NCBI RefSeq assembly: GCF_003171515.1
Contig: NC_089394.1
Span: 3,324,088-3,388,087, forward strand
DNA: 64,000 nucleotides
From: Pyrenophora tritici-repentis
Lineage: Eukaryota > Ascomycota > Dothideomycetes > Pleosporales > Pleosporaceae
Direction: 5' to 3'
Numbering within the stretch: the stretch's first letter is position 1; each line of letters begins with the position of its first letter. Positions 36,111-46,200 of the stretch are shown piece after piece. The translations under genes were made by a program, and so were the position numbers. Under the pieces are notes generated by a model that was given only the letters and a program-made list of their open reading frames with translations, had not been told where the DNA came from and searched no databases.

Positions 36111-36272
36111 TAGCCGTTACCGTGACACTAGCCGTTACCGTGACACTAGCCGTTACCGTGACACTAGCCGTTACCGTGACACTAGCCGTTACCGTGACAC
36201 TAGCCGTTACCGTGACACTAGCCGTTACCGTGACATTAGCCGTTACCGTGACACTAGCCGTTACCGTGACAC
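36111..36272. repeat. 18-bp minisatellite, nine copies
   Basis: Unit TAGCCGTTACCGTGACAC in nine tandem copies with only one visible variant base (a T for C near 36236) and a degenerate tenth unit. It lies between the solo LTR and the aminotransferase start. The following 36290-36584 should hold the aminotransferase promoter; nothing further was recognised there. Confidence 0.95.
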
Positions 36273-36584
36273 TATCCGTACTCTACTACTCATACTAATA
36301 ATACAAAGCTACTAATTCCATAGTCAACACCAATGTAAGTCAGATAATTGCGAGCTACACATTGGTTTATTATCCCCTACATATCGACTCTACACTATCG
36401 GCTACTATAACTAAGGCTTCAGCTTATCCCCCTTGTATTCGTTGTTCCGTATTTCGTTGTCTCGCTTGCCTTCATAGTAATTGATTAGTAAGTACGAAAT
36501 CTAGATTTATATTCAAGTGGTTTAACTAATCTTTGCCGTAAGAGTAACAAGCTACTAAGAGAATACTAAGGACTACAATTTATC

Positions 36585-37772
36585 ATGTCGGGTTTTCCGC
36601 CTCCTCCAGTAGCTACTATTGATTGGAACAAAGCCGACAATAACCGTCAAGTATATGAAGGTGTGTGCATACTAGGTATTAGAAAATAAAAGACTTATAG
36701 TTGTAGTAAATGGTCACATTGAATCCACGTACTCGAAAACCACTGGGAATGGACACCTCTTAAGTTCGTTTCAGATCCTTATATGCGCGTCCACGGCATG
36801 TCGCCAGCTCTGAACTACGGCCAACAGGCTTTAGAAGGGTTCAAAGCCTTCCGTACGCCTGGCGATCCCGGTAGAATTGTCCTGTTCCGTCCCAACCTCA
36901 ACGCCATCCGCTTTCAGCATTCAAGCATCGTCCTTTCGATGCCGCCTGTCCCCGTTGAGATGTTTCTCCGAGCTTGCAGGGCTGCTGTAGCTCTGAACGC
37001 TAACTACGTTCCACCGTATGAGTCCGGGGGAGCGCTTTATGTTCGACCGCAGCTGTATGGGACAAGCGCTCACCTTGGACTCAGTGCACCAAGTGAGTAT
37101 ACATTCTGTGTCTTTGTAGTTCCGACAACATGTGCCCACCTTGGAACACAGCCAGTTAAGGCACTTATCTTAGACGATTTTGACCGCGCAGCACCAAAGG
37201 GTACAGGTCACGCAAAGGTGGGTGGAAATTATGCACCCGTAATTCGTTGGAGCGACAAGGCACGCGCAGAAGGATTTGGTATCACACTACACTTAGACAG
37301 TGTGCATCACAAAGAGGTCGATGAGTTTAGCTCTTGCGCATTCATTGGCGTGCACTCCCAGGGCGATTCAAACATAACATTAGTGGTACCTGACTCTCGT
37401 TGCACAATCGATAGCGTCACGAGCGACAGTGTTCAGCATATCGCTCAACAATTGGGATGGAAGGTGGAAAAGCGCCCTGTCGATTACAAAGAGTTGCCCT
37501 CTTTTAGCGAAGTCCTTGGAGTGGGGACTTCAGTGGTCCTAATACCGATCAAATCCATCACTCGACGATCTATTACACAAGGAATGCCTAGCACTCCACG
37601 CCTCCAAGTTGAGGCTGAGTCTGAGATTATTACATATCTATCCGAAGAACAAAACAAGGGTGGTTTAGTGTTTTCCACGTTGTTGAATCAACTGAGCGCC
37701 ATCCAACGGGGCAAGGCCTACGACGAGTTTGGATGGCTTTTTACTGTGCACGAAGAAGACCGAAATATCTAA
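36585..37772 (+). CDS. Branched-chain-type aminotransferase (PLP fold class IV), frame-broken
   Basis: Transfers an amino group between a 2-keto acid and glutamate. Exon 1 starts at ATG 36585 (MSGFPPPPVATIDW) and ends at 36660; intron 36661-36706 (GT-AG); exon 2 runs to 37772. Family motifs are VHGMSPALNYGQQALEGFKAF, with the PLP Lys in GTGHAKVGGNYAP (Lys near 37218) and the LYVRPQLYGTSAHLGL block. The usual glutamate/FF segment after the barrel reads CAFIGVHSQGDSN, which is divergent. Near 36745-36749 (GGGAA) one base is missing, so exon 2 from WTPLKF onward is out of frame with the start. No mitochondrial presequence is apparent, which fits a cluster enzyme rather than the housekeeping one. 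The substrate is inferred only. Confidence 0.88.
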
Positions 37773-37921
37773 CGTCTCTCCCTGAGTGCTGGGATACCTG
37801 CCGTGCTGGAACAAATGAGAGGGGTACTTTGACTTTCAACACTTCGCTTTCTGCGCGCATACTGAAAATCTTGAGGAGATTATGACACCTACTATCCATC
37901 ACCCCGTAGCGAGAAAATCAC

Positions 37922-38067
37922 TAAAGTCTGTCCCTATGTGACGAAAAACCCTGTGTGCCGAAAATAACCAACCGGATCATGAGGGTCGTAGAGAAGAGTA
38001 TCATCCTTGCGATCCGGTTGGTCATTTTCGGCTCACAGGGTTTTTCGTCACATAAGCGCAGACTTTA
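37922..38067. mobile_element. Palindromic MITE, copy 2
   Basis: 146 bp with the same TAAAGTCTGTCCCTATGTGA ends as 33950-34094. The central loop differs and part of it reads in the opposite sense, so it is a distinct subcopy. It lies 150 bp after the aminotransferase stop. Confidence 0.92.
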
Positions 38068-38107
38068 GAAAGCTAGTAAAAATACAAATTAACTTTTCAC
38101 CTCACCC

Positions 38108-38265
38108 ACGCGTGCAACAACTATCTTCATTTACCTCTAATGTATAGCTATTGCTTTTTCTTGTTGAGGCAGTGCCACCTTGTTGCTGTTACAGCGGCTT
38201 GTTGCTTTGGCTCAGCTAAATTCATTGCTTCTGCAGTCTTGCATAGACTGCGACAATAGGCAATA
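38108..38265 (-). repeat. Dispersed repeat R1, inverted copy
   Basis: Reverse complement of most of 8690-8882, ending in the same GTTGCACGCG-type edge. The two copies bracket the PKS-distal part of the cluster. The following 38266-38831 shows no coding sequence. Confidence 0.8.
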
Positions 38266-38831
38266 CATTAGTAGTACCGTCCACGATACAGTGTTTGTAT
38301 ACTTTAGTTTTTTATGCCTCTTATCTGATAAGTTCTCACATTGCTAGGTACTGCTTTGGTCAGCTCTTCGAGCTTCGACAGATCGCGCTTCGGGTTTAAG
38401 ATATTGTAATGCTTCTAGATACCATCTACAGCAACTTTCTCTCCTAGTAGCTAGAACTATAACTCCTGGTCAGCTGGTTGTTCCTGTACAACAGTCACTC
38501 GTGTGACATTAGTGTCGCCATACGGCATCGTTATCTCAGTCGAGTTAACAAGATAAAGGTGAAAGTAGTCGTTGTCATTTACACATCTACAGCCATTTTA
38601 GTACTGAGTTACATAGCCCTAAGAAATACACACCAAACTCACAACTATGGGCGAGGCATAGCAAGGATAGGCTAGGTCAATTCATATCTAACAAGGCAAG
38701 CGTAATTATGCACTACGAATCCTGATGTAATAGATCACGTAAGAAACTAACTAGTTATGCTAGATAATAAACAATCGCTGGCATAGTAATTGCTTTAAGC
38801 TGACCGAGATTTTTCCCTTTAAAATGCGTTT

Positions 38832-40560
38832 CTAGGAACGAGAACAGAATTGTAAGATAGGGCCGTGTTTCTGGCCTGATATATAATCCTGGAGCATGTA
38901 CTCAGGCGGTACTATATCATCAATAGTAGAACACAGCTCTTCGGCATCAGCTATGCGAAAGTCGAATTTCCAGAGGAGATGAGCAAATGTTAACATGATC
39001 TGTGCGATTGCAAGAGGTTTTCCAACGCAACTACGTGGCCCAATGTTGAAAGGAAAATATGGTTGGCGGAGATTTTTGTGCTCTTGATTCTCGGACTTTG
39101 CTGCACCTTTGTTCGGAAGCCATCGCTCGGGTATGTAAGTATCCGGATCGGACCAATTTTGGGGGCTGCGGTGCATAGCATAGATGCCAGAACCAACCTC
39201 GCAACCAGCTGGTATATAGTCTCCGTTGATCTGGGTCCCACCTATTTCCACTTCTCGCCAGAGAGGCCCTCCAGCAGGAGGCGTGATGCGCAGCGCTTCG
39301 TCGAGACATGCCCGAAGAAATACACACGAATTGAGTTTGGGACCAAAGACTATGTCGCCCTCGGAATCGAATATTGTCCGTACCTCCTCTCTCGCACGTG
39401 AATAGCATCGTGGTGACCAGCTTAAATAGTGAGATAGAGATGCCATCGCTGTAGACGTTGTATCAGTTCCTAGCAACGTATTGTTAGAGAGAAGAACGTT
39501 TAGTATTATACATAAGAATAGAGGCGGAACTTACCGGCTACTATAAATGTCGCTGTCTCGGTGCTGATTTCTATCGGGCTTAACCCAGTACTAGAGTCAG
39601 GATGCTTGCACTGCTGTAGAAAGCTAAAAATGTCCTTGACAGGGCCTGCCGGGCCTTTTTTAAGGCGTTGCTGCAAAAGCTCGCGCAGGAACTTAACAAA
39701 TTTAGCTCCACCTTCTTTAGCTTTGAAGAATAGTTGTCGATCAAACCCTCTGCTAAGAGCCAGCTCCGGGGCCTGCATAAGTACACCCAGCCGTACGTTT
39801 GACTTTTCGATTGCTTCCACTACATAGCGAAAATGTGGTTCTTCCATCGTGCGGTAGTCTAACCCGAAGGTCACAGCCGTTATAACATCAAAAGCAAGAT
39901 TAGTAACTATGTTCGCTAATGTTAGAACTTTTAGGAAGTAAAAATTGAAGTTGGATGAGAGACTTGCATGAGTGTGCCATATTGATCGAATCCGACCACG
40001 CATCGCCACTCTCGCATCCTAGGCAGATTTGGTCATTTATAACCTTACAAAATCTTTGAATTCTTTCCTGGATAGTAGTTTCTAGCACCCTCAGGTTGTT
40101 CTCTGAGAATGCCTGGCTTAATATTCTCCGGCGATGTGCATGTTGCACTTTGTCAGACATAGTCAGAGTATTGATCGCCTGCGATGATAAAACACGATAC
40201 GTTGTAGATTTACGCACGTGCGAGCCTTGACCGTAAATATCTACACATGTAAGCAACAAATATAAAAGAACGATTTACAGCACATGCAAGGATCTTCATC
40301 TTACCACGGAGGGCGCCTGGCGTATTAATTAGGATGCGGTTAGGTGCATAACGTACATGACTACCTAGGGCACATCAGCTAATGAGATTTATAATGTGAT
40401 GGAATTGTTAGCAGATACTAACCATATTTCAGATGACAACGAAGTATGTCCCGATGGATGTCACCTCTCCACGCATGGTACGCGCTGTATAGATTTGTGA
40501 ATCTTGCTAACACGGGACCAGGGTATTTTGCTAAAGGATGGTACCATGCCCTATGTACTA
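38832..40560 (-). CDS. Cytochrome P450 monooxygenase
   Basis: Microsomal haem-thiolate oxygenase, probably tailoring the cluster product. Reading on the minus strand, exon 1 (about 40560 to 40423; true start not resolved, the membrane anchor would be further upstream) has the proline hinge HPLAKYPGP. Exon 2 is 40364-40305 ([13 protein letters not shown]) and exon 3 is 40240-39968 (C-helix [13 protein letters not shown]). Exon 4 is 39915-39535 ([12 protein letters not shown]) and exon 5 is 39469-38832. I-helix AGTDTT spans the 39470-39534 intron; ExxR is EALR; haem loop [11 protein letters not shown] with Cys near 39025. The intron 39916-39967 starts GCAAGT, a GC-AG type. No frame break was found from exon 2 on. 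The sequence resembles the CYP65-like group. It is the last cluster-like gene on this side. Confidence 0.88.
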
Positions 40561-41080
40561 TCCAGCATATAACCTTCCATTAGGTCTCTCGCGTCAGTAA
40601 ATATTACCGTCTGGTCCTTTTAATTTATAGTAATCGGTGGATGCTTACAGCGACAAAACAGATTACTAGCCAAGGGATGATAACAGTGTTACCTATCCTA
40701 GCGTTCTTAAGTAGGTCCATGAGGAAAATCTGCATTCTAGAGTCGTGTTTTTAACGATTTGCGCTTCTTTGTGAATTTAAGTTGTAAGGTAGCTTACACA
40801 GAAACATAAATACAAGATACGTTAACTAGTTATAGGAAAGATCTTATACTAAATCAATATAGAGAAGGTTTTAAGACCTTAGACTAATATTATCCGTCAC
40901 CTGGACGAACAACCGAGAACATAGTTATCAGACGGAAAGCTTTATTGAGAAATGACTAAGCTCGGTAGGGTACTTAGAGTTCCGAGCCACCGGTGGTTTC
41001 GGGCCATCCACCCACCAACCACCCAATCCACCACGCGTTTCCACTTTTGAAGCTATACAACTCCACCACAACACGACTAA
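40561..41080. other. Upstream region of the P450, no other gene
   Basis: It may contain the first P450 exon (membrane anchor) that I could not place. No ORF or repeat with support, apart from a short CCACC-rich stretch at 41005-41035 that could be the left end of the following transposon relic. Confidence 0.4.
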
Positions 41081-42240
41081 AATGCCTATAAATGAGCAAT
41101 CTATACAACGTGCGCTAGCCGATCGCAATGTAAGAGTTTTTCCGAGCCTCCGGGCAGGAAGTAGAGCGTACAATGTGCCCAGAACAACCCTGCAGCGCTG
41201 CTAGGCAGGTGCAACGCGCTACGCAATCGCCCACCAGCTACAGCAGCGCCTAACTCCCGAACAAGAACAGCACCTAAATAGTCGATTGGATTCTAATCGA
41301 AGATCAGCGCGCAATGCCGCCCACCCATTCTATAGTACGAGCTGTTGCGACCCAATTGCTGGCCATGAACGGTGACGACCGCCCGTTTGGGCGCGGCTGG
41401 GTATCCCAGTTCCTCCGGCGAACCAGCGGACCCATTCGGTAGTCGGTAGATCTATCCATGCCGCCCGAGCTGAGGCAGCCGATCCGACCGCGATTCGAGC
41501 TTTCATCGAGCTCTTTGAGCACACCCGACGCCAGTACAACATCTTGTTGGAAGATATATACAGTATAGATGAGACTGGACTTAGGATAGGCATTTGCAAC
41601 AACCCCATGGCGTTAAGTTCATCTAAGAAAAGAAAAACTTACCGGAAATCTCCAGAAAACCGAGAGTGGATATCGATAGTTGAGTGCGTCTTGGCTACCA
41701 GCCACACGCTACGCCCGGTAGTAATATTCAAGGGACAGCATCTCGAAGCCAGCTAGTTCCCGTTAGAATCTATACCAGATTGGCTGTATGCAACGTCAGA
41801 AAACGGCTGGGCTTCGAACAGTACAGGCCTTGAGTGGTTACGCCGCGTTTTTATACCGGAAACCACTCACAATCAATCACGCAGTCGTGTCCTAATACCC
41901 GACGGCCATGGCTCTCATACCAATGTTGAGTTCATGTCGGAGTGCTACACCCACCAGATACAACTACTCTAACCAAGCTTAACGTCCTTTTTCTCGTATT
42001 CCTCTTCTGACGTTCTACTAAACATATGCCGGGTTGAATTTCCGACTTTGCAAAAGAAAAGCCCTTGCAATTCAGACGTGAGGCTGTACCTACATATGCG
42101 CCTAGCGTTGCAGGCCTGCGTCGACCGACTGCGCCACAAAAGCTAAGGGTGCCTTACTAAGGGAAAGAGCCGAATTTCTTGCTTTAGCTATCTAAAACTC
42201 CGTGTTTCCAGTGCTTTGAGTCATACAAGAGAAGATGAGG
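41081..42240 (+). pseudogene. Pogo/Fot1-like transposase relic
   Basis: Fragments in order are an N-terminal helix-turn-helix region (YNVPRTTLQR), VGRSIHAARAEAADP, LLEDIYSIDETGLRIGIC with the first catalytic Asp near 41570, REWISIVECV, VIFKGQHLE, NGWASNSTGLEWL, and RVLIPDGHGSHTNVEFM with the second Asp near 41900. It is broken by at least three stops and two frame changes and has no intact end. The closest relative in the window is 56676-58435 (same RVEDIWNMNETG and VVIFKGQ blocks). Terminal repeats were not found. Confidence 0.85.
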
Positions 42241-42272
42241 TGGCCAGATCCTAGGAGCTAGCACAGGAACTA

Positions 42273-42415
42273 AAGTCTGTCCCTATGTGACGAAAAACCC
42301 CGTGTGCCGAGAACGACCAACCGGGTCGCAAAGATGACACACTTCTCTTGGACCCTCGTAATCCGATTGGTCATTTTCGGCACACAGGTTTTTCGTCACA
42401 TAGAGACAGACTTTA
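42273..42415. mobile_element. Palindromic MITE, copy 3
   Basis: 143 bp, nearly identical to 33950-34094 in both arms and loop. With copies 1 and 2 it brackets the methyltransferase/aminotransferase pair and the P450 separately. Confidence 0.92.
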
Positions 42416-42683
42416 GGAGAAGATTGACCCACGGCATTGCTGACAAGAGCTGGTACTATTCAGGTAAGGTCACCATGAAACGAGAGAGGCTTAGCATGGG
42501 ATCAAAAGTCACCTGCTTACGGAAACCAGAAGGTGCAACTGCATGAGAATGTAAGTGCGAGGTGAGAGCTTGGATCTAATTGGATGTAACTGTTGAGAGC
42601 GTTACATGCCGAAGCGATCCTCCGTGTTGCGTTATTATGACGTGTAGTACGAAAGAGAATGACCTGTAACTACTCAATCTAAC

Positions 42684-42878
42684 GTGTTCAAAGCATGCAA
42701 TTTGTGCGGAGAAGAACATGCAACTACAACACACAAATGCTCAGTGTGTAATACAAAAGGAAAACCCTGCAACCATACACTCCCTCACTGTATTAACTGC
42801 AAAGAGCCCCACTTTACAAACAGCAAAGAGTGCGAACTCTACCTAGCAGTAACAAAGAGCATCCCCGCAGGATTTTAA
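42684..42878 (+). pseudogene. LINE ORF1 C-terminus with zinc knuckles
   Basis: Encodes three Cys/His clusters (CNLCGEEHATTTHKC, CNTKGKPCNHTLPHC, CKEPHFTNSKEC) typical of the nucleic-acid-binding end of LINE Gag-like proteins. Its TAA stop overlaps the ORF2 ATG (TAATG at 42876-42880), suggesting translation by termination-reinitiation. The N-terminus is missing. Confidence 0.85.
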
Positions 42879-42970
42879 TGTTGAACAACATTAGAATCCT
42901 CCAAGTCAATCTCAACAAGAGCATTACAGCGACTGAGTCTACACTGCAACTTGCAGTTGAACTTAAAGCT

Positions 42971-43205
42971 TATTGGAACAAGGTCTCCTCTGGTGGTATG
43001 ACTACCATAGGGAACCGAGTAGAGGTATGTTAGGTCACCACGTATTGGATTGAACTACACTAAGAGCTGTTGTTCTGTCTTCTTATTATCATGATGATCT
43101 GGGGATTTACATGACAGATCATCATTCCGCGTCGGTCCTTCTGCTCGGGCTTACTCCACGAACCTCACCTCGCCGACCTGGACTGAACCTAACATATTCT
43201 TAACA
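42971..43205 (-). repeat. 3' LTR of copia copy B, locally diverged
   Basis: About five substitutions and two single-base deletions relative to the other three LTRs, all between about 43150 and 43205. The other about 180 bp show no difference by eye. Confidence 0.93.
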
Positions 43206-43212
43206 CTCCCCC

Positions 43213-46200
43213 TCAGGGCAGGTCCGGTCCAAGGACAACTCCTAATTGGTTCTTGAATTTCTCGAATGCGACTCGCTGCAACGGCTTTGTCATTCCATCA
43301 GCCACCATATCTACAGTTGGCACGTAGGCCACGTCGAGTTTACCTTGTTCTGCTAGGTCTCTGATAAAATGATAACAGACGTCGATGTGCTTTGATCTTT
43401 CGTGAAGGTGAGGGTTCTTTGTAAGTGCAATGGCACCCTGGTTATCTCCTAGCATCTGGACCTTGTTGGTGTCTTTTCCAATGTACTTTGGGAACCCAAG
43501 ATCTCTGAACATTTGAGCAATCCACTGGCCTTGCTTACAGCATGTTGATAGTGCGATGTATTCAGATTCGCAGCTTGACGTTGCAACAGACCGTTGCTTC
43601 TTGCTAGACCATGATATTGGACCTCCGTAGAACATTGCAGTGCTCCCTGAAACGCTCTTTCGGTCTACCATGTCGCTTGCCCAGTCAGCATCAGAGTAGA
43701 TGACAAATTGCGAGTGTACTCCCCCTGGTCCGTAGAGTAGCTTCATTGTTACTGTCGACCTTAGATATCGTAGCAGGTTCTTCAACGCATGGCCATGATG
43801 TTCTGCTGGATCGCTCATGTATTGGCTTAGCTTTCCGAGGGTGAATGCAATGTCTGGGCGTGTAAGAACCATAGCAAACATAAGGCTCCCTATCACTTGC
43901 TGGTATTCAGTGATGTCGATTCGGGTGTCGTTGTTAGTGGCTGGCCTAAATGACGTGTAATCTGCGGATGGAATCTTCTTGTCTCTGTGTTGTTTGCTAG
44001 ACATTCCAAACTTGTCAAGTACTGCGTGTATGTACTGTTCTTGATCGAGGTAGATTGTGCGGCGCTTTCTGTCTCGCGTAACTCGTACTCCAAGGATCTT
44101 ATGAATCTCCCCTAGGTTCTTGGTGTTGAATCTTCCAGAAAGCTTCTTGTAGAACCAATCAATTTGAGCTCGATCTTTTGCGGCAACAGCAATGTCGTCA
44201 ACGTAGACGAGGATACGGAGTTGTTTTTCTTCGTGGATAAACATGCACGGGTCGGCAAGGCTTTGCACGAATCCCCATGCCAGAAGTTCTTTCTTTATTA
44301 ACAAGTTCCAGTCACGAGCAGCTTGTTTGAGTCCATATAGGCTGCGGAGAACTTTAAGGACGTATCCTTTCTTAACTTCTACTCCCTGGGGTTGCTTAAG
44401 AAAGATCTCTTCCTTCAAATGCGACTCTGTGAAAGCATTCTTGATGTCAAAGTGAAAACATTCTAGGTTTTCCGCTGCGACAGTGGCCATAAACAGACGT
44501 AAGGTGTCCATGCGAACTGTCGGGGCGAAAGTCTCGTTGTAGTCTGTTCCGTGTACTTGCGTAAAACCTCTTGCCACAAGGCGTGCCTTAAACCTCTCAA
44601 CAGTCCCGTCGAGATTTGTTTTGACTGTAAAAACCCACTTTGAATCAACCATGTTCGCGTCTTTTGGCTTTGGAACTTCCTCCCAGGTTCGATTCTCCAT
44701 TAACGCGATTATCTCTTCAAGTATTGCTGCTTTCCATTGCTTTCCATACTTTGGGTCGTTGATAGCTTGCTCGTGTGTCTGGGGGATCTGGATTCCTGCG
44801 ATCTCGGTTGCTGCAAAAGCCTTCTCAGATAGTCGTGTTTGCTCTTCTATAAGGCCAGCTTGGGCTAGCATAGCTTTAACGATCTTGCTAAATCTCTCGT
44901 CCTCAACAACCTCTTCGTTAGACCTCTTTCGTTTGGCTTGTCTGGTGAAGTATCGTGGAGCCTCCTCTTCTCGTACAGACTGGGTATACGGTTCTTCGGG
45001 TCCCTCTTCGTCCACAAGATTAGGAACCCGCTCATCAGATGGTGCAGTAGGGGGAATAGTCGTTAGCTTCCCTGGTCTTCCTCTGTGACGCTTAACTGGT
45101 TCGGGAGTTAGCTCTGCCGACGACAGTTCTATTGGGTTCTCGGGAACTGGCTCCACTATTTCTGCAGGAGATGGTTCCATTGGTTCGACAGGAGATGGTT
45201 CCATTAGTTCGACAGGAGATGGTTCCATTAGTTCGACAGGAGATGGTTCTATTGGTTCTGCAGGAGATAGTTCCATTGATTTGGCAGGAGGTGGTTCCAT
45301 TGGTTCTGCAGGAGATGATTCCAGATCCTTCCTAGGTCTTCCTCTTGGTTTTCGGTCTGGCATCGTATTCTGCGTCCCTTGTGGTCCAGCTGGTATGTTT
45401 CGCAGTCGTAGTTCAACTTTTCCTCCAGGGGTGTATTCGTCCACTGATAATCGGCTTGTCCTTGAGGTGTATCCAAGCTCTGGCGAATAGAACTTGAACT
45501 GCTTGTTTGTTGTCTCAGAATATCCCATGAATACTCCAACTCTGCCACGGTCCACGAGCTTGTCATGTCGTTGGTCTGCTGGAATCGTTTTGGGGTTGAT
45601 GTAAGAATAGCATTTGCTCCCCCATACACGGATGTGGTCAATGGATGGTTTCGTTCCTGTGAATGCCTCTTCAGGACTGACTTGCTTTCCATTGATCGTG
45701 GGTCCTGTGTTTGTGCGGTTTCGCAGGTATGCGTCTGCTTCGACAGCTTCATCCCAAAACTCAATTGGTAAACCAGCGTCTTTCAGCATTGCTCTCATAT
45801 CAGCTTCAGCGGTTTGGATGTTTCGCTCAGCTGGTCCATTCTGGTGTGAGGAAGCAATTGTTGTAGGCTGAATTTCCACGCCCTGTGTAACTCTCCATTC
45901 CTCGGCTTGCTGTAGAAGTTCTGGTGCGTTGTCAGTTCCAGCAGCTTTAACCTTTTCGCCAGTTTGATGTTCTACAAAGGTCTTCCAGATTTGGAGTTCC
46001 CTTTGTGCGTCTCCCTTTTTCTTCAGCGGGATAACCCAGTTTTTTCGCGTGTAACTGTCAATAATAAGGAGGAACCACCTGTTTCCTCGCAGAGATGTTG
46101 GAAAGGGTCCTGCAATGTCAAACTGTACTAAGGCTAGCTTCGTGGCCTTATGCTCTCTCAGCTGCTTAGGGATGCTGTTCTTCATTTTCGTCAGAGAACA

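Noticed and set aside
36098..36298. Repetitive frame encoding a TLAVTV repeat
   Set aside because: It is a by-product of the 18-bp minisatellite; no start context or conserved residues.
45132..45335. Valine/glutamate-rich small frame (also in copy A)
   Set aside because: Antisense shadow of the 24-bp repeat block in the copia polyprotein.
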